This document shows, in pieces, positions 24,683-32,999 of a DNA stretch of 64,000 nucleotides. The translations under genes were made by a program, and so were the position numbers. The stretch is from Metaphire vulgaris. Taxonomy: Eukaryota; Annelida; Clitellata; Crassiclitellata; Megascolecidae. The stretch lies in contig CM030837.1 in assembly GCA_018105865.1 (NCBI GenBank), positions 2,195,475-2,259,474 on the forward strand. Direction: 5' to 3'. The notes beneath the pieces are model-generated. The model did not search any database. It saw nothing but the letters and a program-made list of their open reading frames with translations, and was not told the origin of the DNA. Within the stretch, counting starts at the first letter, position 1, and every line of letters starts with the position of its first letter.

Positions 24683-26570
24683 GGCAGATTTAAATTAATA
24701 CATTTTTAATATAATTATTAGTGGGTTAGAGCCATAGACTACTGTTTTTGAAGCAATTTACCTTTTCATTGCATTCTTATTGCAGTACATTTATTTTGTG
24801 TTACTAAATAATGTGTTACTAAATAATTTGTATTCTAGTGTTAATTTTGATTTTTTTCTAGTATAAGTTAGTTAAGTTTCTTGAGACATGTATTTTTGTT
24901 TATGATGTTGGTCATGTAGTAATAATAATAATAATTTTTCTAAATCATATTTTAATATGACTTTTGGCAAAACAGTGTCAAAGGAATTTACAAACTGGCC
25001 GCCACAACCTTCTGGATGTCATGCAATAGTTAAAGCAAGGTTTGACATAGGACAGAAGGCTGAAAAATTGGAACCGACGGCCGGGGAGCAAGGCCTAATA
25101 CGAGCGCTTATTGATGGAATAAAAATTAAACTGCTTGCTACGACTTTGAAGAATGTCGGTGATCTGTTTGAAGACAATAAGCCATCACCACCAAGTTTTC
25201 TCATGAATGCAACGTTGTCGAACATTGCCGTCACATTTGTGGTATTATTTCACATTTTATTGTACTATTATTTGCTTGCAGTAATTAATTGGCAATGAAA
25301 TTAATTGAAAATTAATCGAAAAATTAATCAATTGAAATTAATTAATTGAAAAGTAATCGAGAAATCAAAATTTCTAGGAAATTGTTAATTTGCATTTTAT
25401 TAAACGTTGAAGTTTTTGTCAAGATGGGATTTTGAGATGATAACGTCAAGATTTGCCTGTTTGTTATGGAATTTGTAACTCATTTGCTTATTAATGTGAT
25501 GATATTTGTAATGGTTTCTTGCCTAGTTTAAAATGTGTTTGATTTTCAGGATGACAAGATGCCTGTATATTTGCCTGAGCCTAAAAATACAACTATTGAT
25601 CTATTTTTACATCGAACTGTGGTAACACGAGGAAGGGATGGAATTTTTCGGATTGATGGTGATCATTTTTTAAGTTTATATGAATAATGTATTTTTTGCA
25701 TAATGGTCATACATTTTGCACTTTATGCACAATGGATATAGGTCTCTCTTATGTATATGTTATATGAATGAAAATCAGACACAGGTAAAAGTTGTTTAAG
25801 GTTAGTTGTAGTTTTTATGCATTTTAATCTTGCTGTCTGATTTTTAAAAGCAACTGGTAAATTCTCTCAAATTGTAGTGTACCTTGTGAACTCAAATTCT
25901 TATCAGTAATTAATTGGATCTGAACTTTGTCTCTTAAATCTCTTGAAAGTTTGTTAAGCATTATGTGCCCATGTTATATACCTGTTCTATTTTGTATGGT
26001 TATCTTGTGAAGTGTGGTGACTGTACATACTGCTGATCTATTTTGCAATAAAACTGTTATGCTGAAATAACTTGTGGTTTGGTAAAAATGTGGTAGAACT
26101 TTTGAGTTTTGTGTCTGACTTCAATTTTAGATTCAAATCCAGCTGCGGTGATGAAGAAAGATTCGCTGGTGGACGAACTCGGAAAAATTTCGTCTTCGTT
26201 CTCAAAAGTCAAGGGCTTGCAGAAGGATTCCTGCCATCCAGACGTCGCGACGGCCGACAAGTCAACCGAAACTGACGCGAAGCTGTTGGGCCAGTTGGCC
26301 CTGGAGAATGAAAACGATCATCTGAGACAGCAGCTGGAGAAGATCGAGAGGATGCCGTGCTGTCGGAAGGAGTGCAGCGAGCTGCAGGCAAACTGCGAAA
26401 GCCTCGACCGGTTGGAGACGGAGAACAGAGAACTGCGTCGGGAGATGGAGGAGCAGATGAGTCATATGCTGCTGTTGAAAGAGGAGCGAGAGGCTCTGCT
26501 GAGCGTGGTGCAGAAACTCCAGGACGATCTCTCGTACTCGGAGCATATGAGGAGTCGGCCGATGTCCTGA
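7546..26570 (+). CDS. BLTP3: Bridge-like lipid transfer protein 3 (UHRF1BP1/SHIP164 family), 18 exons
   Basis: The family forms a long hydrophobic groove (RBG proteins, with VPS13 and ATG2) thought to move lipids between membranes at endosomal and lysosomal contacts. Exons, all with GT-AG borders: 7546-7589, 8148-8310, 13274-13312, 14230-14312, 14811-14919, 15861-16089, 16844-17013, 17886-18120, 18315-18407, 18579-19052, 20632-20738, 21112-21180, 21393-22431, 23322-23959, 24410-24560, 24976-25241, 25550-25658, 26131-26570. They join in phase to 4458 nt (1485 aa plus stop), close to the vertebrate length of about 1440-1460. The start MAGLIKNQILKHLSKFTKNL is the hallmark chorein-type N-terminus. 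Further landmarks are LSNLELDE, TNQSKIR-like ANQSKIR, DDLLWVLTDSQL and ETSYHLYTGRIDLHLCDD. A Ser/Asp-rich middle region (exons 13-14) precedes a C-terminal coiled coil (about 1393-1480). Exon 16 uses an acceptor with a weak pyrimidine tract, the least certain junction. Confidence 0.95.
8448..8540 (-). repeat. LINE 3'-end remnant in BLTP3 intron 2
   Basis: Carries TTTATATAGCGCT and CAAAAGCGCTTTGACA, the reverse-strand signature of the LINE 3' ends seen at 10.9, 30.8 and 34.6 kb. No coding part remains. Confidence 0.45.
9566..9646. mobile_element. Small TTAA-bounded MITE (piggyBac-like)
   Basis: An 81-base unit starting TTAACCCTTGAACCA and ending GGTTTAAGGGTTAA. Its interior (AACTGAGTATGC) resembles the copy at 12914-12993 in inverted orientation. 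It lies in BLTP3 intron 2. Confidence 0.6.
9787..10012 (+). mobile_element. LINE 3'-end remnant with (GAT)n-(AAT)n tail
   Basis: The frame at 9787-9834 reads FRRNLKTHLFNKSYK then stop. This resembles the last residues of LINE ORF2 proteins seen elsewhere in the window (LKTHLF). After a short 3'UTR (GCCCTTGACTTTGGCC) come GAT and AAT repeats. It is 5'-truncated. Confidence 0.6.
10760..10937 (+). mobile_element. LINE 3'-end remnant with (AACT)n tail
   Basis: The frame ending at 10863 reads LPDSVTNATNMETFTKRLKT then HLFRHSFNAM and stop, a typical end of CR1/L2-type reverse transcriptase ORFs. It is followed by AGCGCTATATAAAT and a tandem AACT tail. Only the extreme 3' part is present. Confidence 0.7.
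12252..12540. mobile_element. Foldback MITE with about 23-bp inverted ends
   Basis: The left arm GACATTCTCCCCTGGACATA is mirrored on the right by TATGTCCAGGGGAAGAATGTC (one base longer). Further GGACAT/ATGTCC pairs lie inside. No clear target duplication was seen. It lies in BLTP3 intron 2. Confidence 0.6.
12600..12705 (-). repeat. tRNA-derived SINE-like remnant
   Basis: On the - strand a box-A-like TGGCTCACTCGG is followed about 45 bases later by a box-B-like GGGTTCAATACCC. The order and spacing are those of an internal RNA polymerase III promoter in SINEs. The remainder is diverged. Confidence 0.45.
12914..12993. mobile_element. Small TTAA-bounded MITE (piggyBac-like)
   Basis: An 80-base unit beginning TTAACCCATAAACTGCC and ending GAGGTTTAAGGGTTAA, inverted relative to the copy at 9566. 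It lies in BLTP3 intron 2. Confidence 0.6.
15297..15450 (-). repeat. LINE/SINE 3'-end family with GTAA tail
   Basis: Starts with AAGTAAGTAAGTAAAATCTT and continues GTGAATTTATTTAGC, shared with 30001, 42104 and (opposite strand) 33610-33676. The tail is a GTAA tetranucleotide. It lies in BLTP3 intron 5 and is followed by a (TTA)n array at 15453-15500. Confidence 0.55.
15590..15790 (-). mobile_element. Degraded LINE ORF2 C-terminus
   Basis: The - strand reads AASRAWNCLPPSVQL then SPSLNTFK, a stop, and KLKT, matching the end pattern of LINE reverse transcriptase ORFs. It is interrupted by a stop and truncated. Confidence 0.45.
16555..16700 (+). repeat. tRNA-derived SINE-like sequence
   Basis: Box-A-like TAGTGGTAGGAT is followed about 30 bases later by a box-B-like GGGTTCGAATCT, then CACTGTGTGGCATCCTTAGG. 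This layout is common in animal tRNA-derived SINEs. It lies in BLTP3 intron 6. Confidence 0.55.
17188..17378. mobile_element. hAT-like MITE, family D (CAGTGTTTAATCTAG ends)
   Basis: Ends are CAGTGTTTAATCTAG and CTAGATTAAACACTG. A perfect 8-bp duplication GTCTCAAG sits at 17180-17187 and 17379-17386. The interior has GGAAATTTCAAATTCCCCC. It lies in BLTP3 intron 7; sister copies are at 22489 and 23968. Confidence 0.9.
17541..17756. mobile_element. Diverged hAT-like MITE, family A
   Basis: Reads like the reverse of the family A elements (GGTGGCTCCACAGGGGCCCC at left, TGTCGCCACTG at right). The 8-bp flanks do not match, so it is old or partly deleted. Confidence 0.55.
18579..19052 (+). CDS. BLTP3: BLTP3 exon 10
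   Basis: A 474-nt exon beginning in phase 1 after TTCAAG and ending TTTCCAG before GTACGTC. It encodes the segment from GESRVRWPKYED to YYFPDGKDFP, part of the lipid-groove region. It is one of the four largest coding exons. Confidence 0.9.
19239..19320. mobile_element. Small TTAA-bounded MITE (piggyBac-like)
   Basis: TTAACCCTTAGAATAGC at left and GGTTTAAGGGTTAA at right, 82 bases. It lies in BLTP3 intron 10, only 81 bases before another member. Confidence 0.6.
19402..19482. mobile_element. Small TTAA-bounded MITE (piggyBac-like)
   Basis: TTAACCCCTTTACCGGCCAG at left and its near-perfect inverse CGGCCAGTAAAGGGGTTAA at right, 81 bases. It is the best-preserved member of the family. Confidence 0.7.
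20740..20835. repeat. (TA)n-rich tracts
   Basis: Interrupted TA repeats within BLTP3 intron 11, immediately after the exon 11 donor. Confidence 0.8.
21260..21345. repeat. (GAGT)n/(GACT)n microsatellite
   Basis: Degenerate GAGTGAGTGGAT and CTGACTGACTGA tetranucleotide repeats shortly before the exon 13 acceptor. Confidence 0.8.
21393..22431 (+). CDS. BLTP3: BLTP3 exon 13
   Basis: A 1039-nt exon, the largest of the gene, starting after TTTTAG and ending ATTTTGG before GTAGGT. It contains the DVWCAWIDQIWLEF segment and a Ser/Thr-rich linker (SSISSPPANSEPTSPSD) typical of the disordered loops in this family. Confidence 0.9.
22489..22669. mobile_element. hAT-like MITE, family D
   Basis: Ends CAGTGTTTAATCTAG and CTAGATTAAGCCCTG. 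It has a perfect 8-bp duplication GTAGGAAC (22481-22488 and 22670-22677). It lies in BLTP3 intron 13, opposite in orientation to the copies at 17188 and 23968. Confidence 0.9.
22897..22983. mobile_element. Small TTAA-bounded MITE, diverged
   Basis: TTAACCCCTTAAATGCCC at left and GTGAAAGGTTAA at right. The interior differs from the other members, so membership is tentative. Confidence 0.45.
23322..23959 (+). CDS. BLTP3: BLTP3 exon 14
   Basis: A 638-nt exon coding the acidic and Ser-rich region (for example SVSVTSGSLSDEDEEAW). It ends AAGAAGATG directly at donor GTGAGC. That donor forms the left target duplication of the MITE at 23968-24145. Reading past the donor gives VSTRV and a stop. Confidence 0.9.
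23968..24145. mobile_element. hAT-like MITE, family D, at the exon 14 splice donor
   Basis: Ends CAGGGTTTAACCTAG and CTAGATTAAACACTG. The perfect 8-bp duplication GTGAGCAC lies at 23960-23967 and 24146-24153. The left copy is itself the 5' splice site of BLTP3 exon 14. Confidence 0.92.
24627..24680. repeat. (TA)n microsatellite
   Basis: About 50 bases of TA in BLTP3 intron 15. Confidence 0.9.
26131..26570 (+). CDS. BLTP3: BLTP3 exon 18 (C-terminal coiled coil)
   Basis: The last coding exon, after TTTTAG. Its 146 residues end in a heptad-rich helix (ALENENDHLRQQLEKIE and LKEEREALLSVVQKLQDDL) matching the C-terminal coiled coil of UHRF1BP1-family proteins. The stop is TGA at 26568-26570. Confidence 0.9.
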
Positions 26571-27634
26571 TCCGTCGTCGTGCTTAGCTTTCGTCGGTTG
26601 GCAATAGTCGTTAGCGGAGTAACTAGTGAGTTCGGTTTAGTGTTCGCTATTGTAGCAGTCGTACTGTGTGACGGTCGATAGGATTCAATTATGGTTTTAA
26701 TTGGTTTTGATTGTTCAGGTGCCACATCTTGAGAAAATGACGTTGCATGTTTATCGGATTACTGGGAAAAGCCAACGTTCGGAAAAAATCAAAGCAGTGT
26801 TTGTATTTATCGATGTTCGTGCAGTGCTAAAGGTTTTTCCGTTTCGATGAAAATCAGAATGTTCGACAAAATACAGAACTTGGTTTCGAAACGTTAGAAT
26901 CTGCGTGAGGTCTGCGTACATTGTCACATGGTTAGGTCATGGTTAGGTCGTACGTGTTAGTATAGAACTATGTGCATGTAATATTCAGCTGCTGTGTATT
27001 ATTTGAACAGCTGTCCAAAATGTTGGAGAATTTTTCTGGTTTAGAAAGTCCAAATACAAGATGATTCGGTTCTTAGAGATGTTTTGCAGATCAAAATGCT
27101 CTATTATTATTAATACTATCCAGATTTGCACAACGGCTTAAAAAGTTCGCTTCACTTTTAGTCGAACGTCTGTGCACATTGTCTAATCAAATGCATCATT
27201 TAATTTAATACGTTAAGCTGATTTGTTAAGTAACTGCAATGTAATGTATTCTGCTGTTTTTTATGGGCAAGCATTGACTGAATTCCAATGAGGTTAAAAT
27301 TAATTATACTGTGATACAACGTGCTAAGATTGATAACACTGAACTTGGCTGTTTATAATGCCCTCGGCGAAATATGGACGTTTGATTTTGTTTTAAACAT
27401 CTGATTGAAAATCCGTGGCAATTGTGAAAAGTATTTTGTTGCACAATTGTTGTTATCGTGTGTGTGTGTGTATTGTATTTAGTTTTCCTGTTTTGATTCT
27501 TGATTGGAGATGTTATGTTATCTTGAAAATTTCACTTTCGTTTCTAACGAAAGCTACCTTTGCTGTTTCAAATAATTTTGTGTCTGCTCTTTGCTCATAA
27601 GTAGTAGACTTTGAAAGTTAAGGTGCATAATAAA
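26571..27634 (+). other. BLTP3: Probable BLTP3 3'UTR
   Basis: No coding signal or mobile element was recognised. The stretch runs to the first canonical AATAAA at 27629-27634. A 3'UTR of about 1.06 kb is predicted from position alone. Confidence 0.5.
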
Positions 27635-27729
27635 TACGTACTCATGATAATTTTTATTGTGGATGCTTCTAAACTGTTACCAAATTATTTCTGAAAATGC
27701 CATCTGTCTTAATAAGCTTGGCATGGCTT

Positions 27730-27845
27730 GAAGTGGCTTAGGAGGCATCACTGCCTGTGTGAAAGCCGCTAGGGGCACGCTAACGGGGGCTTGAACCCGC
27801 TCCATCAGCCTACCGCTCCAGCGCATAACCCACTCTGCTGTGTAT
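27730..27845 (-). repeat. tRNA-derived SINE-like sequence
   Basis: On the - strand, AGAGTGGGTTATGCGCTGG is followed by CGGGTTCAAGCCC, a box-A/box-B layout. The downstream part (GGCTTTCACACAGGCAGTG) is not tRNA-like. It is too diverged to be a functional tRNA. Confidence 0.5.
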
Positions 27846-28057
27846 GTTTGTTTTGTTCACGGAACTTGTAGTTGTATGTCACAACTGTACTAACAAGTTC
27901 TGTGCTGTTATTTTCAGGTTTCTTTTGAATTACTACAAATCAAACATGGCAGGGTAATATCAGCCGTAAGATCATTAGAGCATTACATTTACATTACGTT
28001 TCAGTATTGTACACTTTGTTTAAGTTTCTTAAATTTGGGTTTTTCATGGGTGTGGAA

Positions 28058-28235
28058 CAGTGGCGGCTCCAGGATTTGGCAAGTGGGGGGCCGTTGGGGT
28101 GGCAACTTCTAATCAGGGGGGGCAAACCATTTGTTGTTAGGTATGTCATATTAAGTATAGGGTCCCAACAGGGAGGTTACTGGGGGGCCAGGCACTCATT
28201 AGGGGGCCATGGGCTCCCCTGTGGAGCCGCCACTG
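28058..28235. mobile_element. hAT-like MITE, family A (CAGTGGCGGCTC ends)
   Basis: Ends CAGTGGCGGCTCC and GGAGCCGCCACTG with a perfect 8-bp duplication GTGTGGAA (28050-28057 and 28236-28243). It is 178 bases long, G-rich and non-coding. Confidence 0.92.
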
Positions 28236-28904
28236 GTGTGGAACATGTTTTTGAGGTTATATTATTATATACTGTAGTTTCCCAATTGTAGTTACTCAGT
28301 GTTCTCCCTAAAGCTTCAATATTTTTTTGAATATATTAAGACAATGAATTTGGCAAATATAATATGAATAACTGAGCATAATTTTAATATGAATATTTTA
28401 TTTGATAAATTTCTAAAGGTTGAAATAAGTTAAATTTTAAACTTCATTTTTAGTTAATTTTTTCACGCAGACGTAATGACACCTGTTCTGAAACTGCTAT
28501 ACAACGATTTTCGTGTGAATTAGACTGCTAATCAAAACTGTCATTTAGTATGATGTGGTGTTAACATGCAGTATAACTTGTATAGCATAGTGTTAACATG
28601 TTAATTGTTACATCAAACATCAATTAATGTTAAGAAGATAGTGAATATGTATTGAAAACTATTAAATGTGTTATTTATTGTTTATTGAACTAATTAACAA
28701 GATCTATTACACAGTAGGGATTTTCCTACACCCCCAGCGGGTGGTGGGGGTTACACCCCCGGTTTGTGACAAACATCTCCTACCCCTACACCCCCTTCCC
28801 AGGGATGGTGTTGGGTATCACCAATGCAGACTGATGCTAAAACTCTCCATTTAAAATTCTCTAGCTGGAAATTCACCTCTGGAAATTGAAACTTGAGCCA
28901 CTAT

Positions 28905-29080
28905 CAGGGGCGTAGCGACAGGGGGTATATCGGTATATATACCCCCAAAATCAGTCTGCCTTAAAGTTTTTTATGTGATTTATTTGTGGCTATATGTAGC
29001 TTATATGGTTAATAGTTAAGATTTTTACTCTCCCCCAAACATTTATACCCTCCCAAATCAAATTTCTGGCTACGCCCCTG
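28905..29080. mobile_element. hAT-like MITE, family E (CAGGGGCGTAGC ends)
   Basis: Ends CAGGGGCGTAGCG and TGGCTACGCCCCTG with a perfect 8-bp duplication GCCACTAT (28897-28904 and 29081-29088). The interior GGTATATCGGTATATATACC is itself palindromic. Confidence 0.92.
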
Positions 29081-29233
29081 GCCACTATAGGCCTAACTGA
29101 CTGCACAAAAATTAGAACGGACCGTATGAAAACGGAAGAGATAACAACGCTACCCAGTAAAGCTTAACATAAGCGGAGGAAATAGTCCAGACTTTCATAT
29201 TATAATGTCTTCATTTGGTTTACCGATAAAAGG

Positions 29234-29424
29234 CAGGGGCGTAGCCAGCCCATGCAAAGTGGGGTCGTTAACTGGAGGCACTATGCAACTGAACACCAGC
29301 GTGGCCGCGGCCGACCCCCACTACACCCCTCCTTCAACAAAAAGTCAACGGATTCACATCAATTGTGCTGGTCATATTTTGTTTGAAATGGGGTCGTGTG
29401 AACAACTCCGTGGCTACGCCACTG
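29234..29424. mobile_element. hAT-like MITE related to family E
   Basis: Ends CAGGGGCGTAGCCAG and GTGGCTACGCCACTG. The flanking 8-mers do not match, and the interior differs from the other family E copies. Confidence 0.65.
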
Positions 29425-29503
29425 AATTGAAAGGGTGTCAGCGGTAGCGGCGCCCAGGAATCCACCGAAAGGCCGGGGGTATGCGCCATCTGCATGCGTC
29501 AAA

Positions 29504-29810
29504 CAGTGGTTATTCTAGCCACCTTGACCAGTGGCGGCTCTAGGATTTGGCAAGTGGGGGGGCCGCTGTGGGGGCAACTTCTAATCATGGGGGGCCAACC
29601 ATTTGTTATTTAATGTATGTAGCATTAAGTATAGGGTCCCAAATGGGGGGCCACTGGGGGGGCCAGGCTCTCAATAGGGGGGGCACGGGCCCCCCCTGGC
29701 CCCCCCGGTGGAGCCGCCACTGACCTTGACATTGGGGGTGGGTGGGAGTTTTACATGTTTGGGCTGCCCAAAATCCTTGACCCAACATATAGAAATTTTT
29801 TTAAACACTG
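29504..29810. mobile_element. Family C MITE interrupted by a family A MITE
   Basis: The outer element begins CAGTGGTTATTCTAGCC and ends TTTAAACACTG. Its arm ACCTTGAC is the exact target duplication of the inner family A element. The outer flanks (TGCGTCAA/TTCGTCAA) match 7 of 8 if one base is allowed at the boundary. Confidence 0.75.
29529..29722. mobile_element. hAT-like MITE, family A, nested
   Basis: Ends CAGTGGCGGCTC and GGAGCCGCCACTG with a perfect 8-bp duplication ACCTTGAC (29521-29528 and 29723-29730). It is inserted in the family C element at 29504-29810. Confidence 0.92.
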
Positions 29811-30000
29811 TTCGTCAAGGAAGGGAGAGATTGTGCCGGAGATATGTTGCGGGTGCATTCGACGTTCAGTTATGAAGCGGTGCCATAGAAGTATAAGATT
29901 AGATTAGTCGCTGGTGGTTTCCGTCGGCGTGTCAAAACTTGGTCGAATTGTGACCTCATCTGCATGTGTGCAGCCTGGAGTTACCGGTAATATAGCAATA

Positions 30001-30208
30001 AAGTAAGTAAGTAAAGTAAAATCTCGTGAATTTCTATAGCGCCTTTGAAAGCAGCACAACAGTAGCTGCTTAATTATTCTTAGCAGTGGCGCCTATTACC
30101 GAGATGTGCCGTTGGTGCAAGAGCTACTGCATATGATTGATATGAGACAGCAAGACGGTGCTCCATCACCCGGACTCGCCAGACAGTCGGCTTGTTACAG
30201 CAGGCGTC
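30001..30208 (-). repeat. LINE/SINE 3'-end family with GTAA tail
   Basis: AAGTAAGTAAGTAAAGTAAA then CTCGTGAATTTCTATAGCGC. It shares this end, and the following GCACAACAGTAGCTGCTTA block, with 42104 and 15297. The 5' part is unidentified. Confidence 0.55.
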
Positions 30209-30216
30209 TCGCCTGC

Positions 30217-30380
30217 CAGTGTTTATTCCAGCTATCTAGACATTAGGGGGAGGTATTTAACATTGGGGGTGGGGTACAAAGACATTGGTGAGGTCATACT
30301 ACCTGCCAAAATGTCAAAAACATTTGGGTGAAAATGTCAAACTTGGGGGATCTCCCAGAGAAGGTCTAGAATAAACACTG
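30217..30380. mobile_element. hAT-like MITE, family C (CAGTGTTTATTC ends)
   Basis: Ends CAGTGTTTATTCCAG and CTAGAATAAACACTG. It has a perfect 8-bp duplication TCGCCTGC (30209-30216 and 30381-30388). Confidence 0.92.
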
Positions 30381-30443
30381 TCGCCTGCATTCATTTCACC
30401 AGAACTGTTGTCCCCCAAACAGTCCAGATCTGAAATCCGCGGA

Positions 30444-30615
30444 CAGGGGCGTAGCGACGGGGGTATATCGGTATATATACCCCGCGCCCCCCAAAAAAAT
30501 CAGACTACCTTAAAATTTTCAATGTGTTTTTTGATATTTTAAAAGAATTTTAAGATTTGTACCCTCCAAAATCACATTATACCCTCCTCAAATCAAATTC
30601 CTGGCTACGCCCCTG
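30444..30615. mobile_element. hAT-like MITE, family E
   Basis: Ends CAGGGGCGTAGCG and TGGCTACGCCCCTG. The interior (GGTATATCGGTATATATACC) is nearly the same as in 28905-29080. The flanks TCCGCGGA and CCCGTGAA do not clearly match. Confidence 0.8.
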
Positions 30616-30747
30616 CCCGTGAACTACAAAGTTTGGAAAGGAATGCAACAGCGGTTCTACCAAACCAAAGTTTGCAACGTCAGTGAACCGAATGAGCGAC
30701 TGATTACCGTGTGGAACCATTTGGGACAAAGAGTAATCGATTATTAT

Positions 30748-31391
30748 TATTAATTCTGACAATTTCATATAGCGCAATACGCATAGCGAAGGCTAAAGTC
30801 AAGAGCACTTTACAAATGTCCCTAATAGGAGATATTAAATAAATATGTTTTAAGGTTCCTAGTGAACAGTTCAGGAGATGTCACCCTAGTCACGTCCGCC
30901 GGCAGGGAGTTCCAAAGCAAAGGGTTGCCCCTCGAAACAGACCGATCCCCAAATTTTGCTGTCGTAGACGGGGGTGGAACCACCAATTGAGAACGGCTGC
31001 TTGATCGAAGCTGCGAGCGCCGATCAGACGACTTGGGCTTACAGACCAGAGCCGTTAAGTACTCGGGGCAGAAAGGGTCATTTAACGTCCTAAATGTAAA
31101 CCAGCAACGTTTAAAGGCTATACGCTCCGGAATCCGGAGCCAGTGAAGTTTGACTCGTAATAGCGGTGTCACATGCTCATTCCACCTAGCGCCGAAGATC
31201 AGACGTGCTGAAACATTTAGCACCATCTGAAGACGGTTTAGCTGGCTGACAGGAAGTCCGAGTAAGATACTGTTACAATAATCCACTCGTGATAGAATGA
31301 GGGATCGAACCAGTTTAATCACGTCCGGTAATGGCAGGTAGCGGCGAATCTCCCGGATCCTGCGTAGCTGATAGTAACAGGTGTGAATCAC
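30748..31391 (-). mobile_element. 5'-truncated LINE (CR1/L2-type) ORF2 C-terminus
   Basis: A 189-codon open frame (30822-31391) resembles the C-terminal third of CR1/L2-type LINE ORF2, after the catalytic core (RVDYCNSILLGLP, NPLLWNSLP, LKTYLFNISY at the end). The 3' tail contains AGCGCTATATGAAATT and an AAT repeat. The 5' end abuts the tail of the next LINE copy. It lacks endonuclease and the YADD core, so it is inactive. Confidence 0.85.
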
Positions 31392-31394
31392 ATT

Positions 31395-32269
31395 GTTTAA
31401 TGTAATGTAATGTAATGTAATGTAATTAGCTATTTATATTGCGCCTAATCAATTAATGTTAGCAAGCGCATTACAATTAATGTCAATTATGTCTATTATT
31501 ATATGCACAATTAAACAAATGTGTCTTCAAATGTTTACGGAAAGCGACGGGCGACTTTATGCTCCGTAGCGCTGGTGGAAGAGCGTTCCAGGCATGGGGT
31601 CCAGCGTACGAGAAGGCTCGTTGTCCCATGACTGTCCGAAGACGAGGTTTCTGGTATTGACTGGTAGAGGCTGATCGTAGGCCTGGTCTACCACTGACAA
31701 ACTGACAAACGAAAGTGACTGACAAACGAAAGTGACTCATCCAAAAGAACGCCTAGAAGACGTAGTTCGGTACAAGGAACAATGTCTACATCTTCAATTG
31801 AAAACGGATTTCGTGGTACGAGATGTTTCCTTCTAGGTGTACTTAACCAGAGGAACTCAGTCTTTGCTGGATTCAGGGATAACCGATTTTCATCCGTCCA
31901 CTGTTCTATCGAGGAAATACAGTCCGTGATAGAGGACCGTAGTCGTTCGACGTCAGATGGGTTACACGAGGAGTAGACCTGAACGTCATCGGCATAAGCG
32001 TGTGAAGTAAGCCCACACGATTTGATGATTTGCCCTATATCTGCCACATATAGGACGAACAGTAGTGGGCCTAGTACCGATCCTTGCGGCACTCCACTGA
32101 GAACACGGCGCGAGTCTGACGTGCGACCATTCCAGCAAACCGATTGAGATCTAGCTGTCAGGTAGTCTCGAATCCAGGATAGCGCAACTCCATTTAAGCC
32201 GTAGGTAAGTTCAAGGCGACGAACGAGAATGTCATGGTCTACTGTATCAAAAGCCGCAGAGAGGTCCAT
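31395..32269 (-). mobile_element. Truncated and internally deleted LINE reverse transcriptase
   Basis: On the - strand 32269-31690 encodes the reverse transcriptase palm: DLSAAFDTVDHDIL (motif A), GVPQGSVLGPLLF (motif B) and AYADD (motif C). After LDESLSFVSHF the frame breaks at a 17-base tandem duplication (TGACAAACGAAAGTGAC, about 31697-31738). The reading continues with only the far C-terminus (AFSYAGPHAWNALPPALR, LKTHLFNCAY). The thumb region is missing. The 3' tail is an ATTAC repeat at 31395-31425. It begins in a GAT microsatellite, so the endonuclease is also lost. Confidence 0.88.
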
Positions 32270-32347
32270 GATGATGATGATGATGATGATGCTAATGATG
32301 AATGGCGCAGATGTCTGCGTTCAATGTGTTCGCGCAAGAGGAGGACA

Positions 32348-32537
32348 CAGTGTTTATTCTAGGCCTTCTCTGGGGGGAATTCCCCCTTCCCCAGTTTTAA
32401 AATTCCCCCCCCCCAAAAAAAAAATTATATGTTGGCTGGGGGTGGAAATTTCCCCACAAAAGTGTGGAGACTCAGACCTTGTCCCCCCAAAACATTTCAA
32501 ACCCCCTCCAATGTCAAGGTGGCTAGAATAAACACTG
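32348..32537. mobile_element. hAT-like MITE, family C
   Basis: Ends CAGTGTTTATTCTAG and CTAGAATAAACACTG. It has a perfect 8-bp duplication GGAGGACA (32340-32347 and 32538-32545). The interior is C-rich with poly-A and poly-C runs. Confidence 0.92.
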
Positions 32538-32727
32538 GGAGGACACCTCGAACAATTGCTTAATTAAGCTTTGACTTGTTATAGCTTTGCTTTAATTCAT
32601 TTACTAAATTTAGAACAGAAATAATATGCTATAATAGAACAAAATTTCTGGAACGATGAAAGCCATCAGTAATTAAGTCTCTGTTACAATTCACGGCGTT
32701 CGTTTACTTCTTCATCCGATCCAGTTG

Positions 32728-32915
32728 CTATTGTAGGCCGTACTTGTTAACAGGAGCAACCGTGTTGCAACTGTCTTGGCCACAGTACTTGAAGCAGGTG
32801 GTACTGCTCACTACTTCTCCAGGGTAATCGCTCTTGTACTGCTTTGTAACACAGCCGTCCGTACCGGTGGATGACGTGCAACCTCTCGACACCACAGTTT
32901 TGGAATCATAGAAGT
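32728..32915 (-). CDS. Last exon of a probable Ly6/uPAR (three-finger domain) protein
   Basis: After a - strand acceptor ATTATTGCAG the exon encodes 62 residues and a TAG stop. The Cys pattern RGC, DGCV, TTCFKYC and QDSCN is that of the second half of an LU domain, ending in the conserved Cys-Asn. The tail after Cys-Asn is short (about 12 residues) and not strongly hydrophobic, so a GPI signal is not evident. The exon begins in phase 1; the upstream exons (signal peptide and first fingers) should lie at higher coordinates but were not recognised. A - strand ATTAAA is near 32590. It could also be an isolated pseudo-exon. Confidence 0.6.
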
Positions 32916-32999
32916 CTGCAATAATTATTACAACAATCTCAAACTGCACACCGTGTACAATGTGGATGTGTGAAATCCAGGGATATTTCTAGGATTGTG

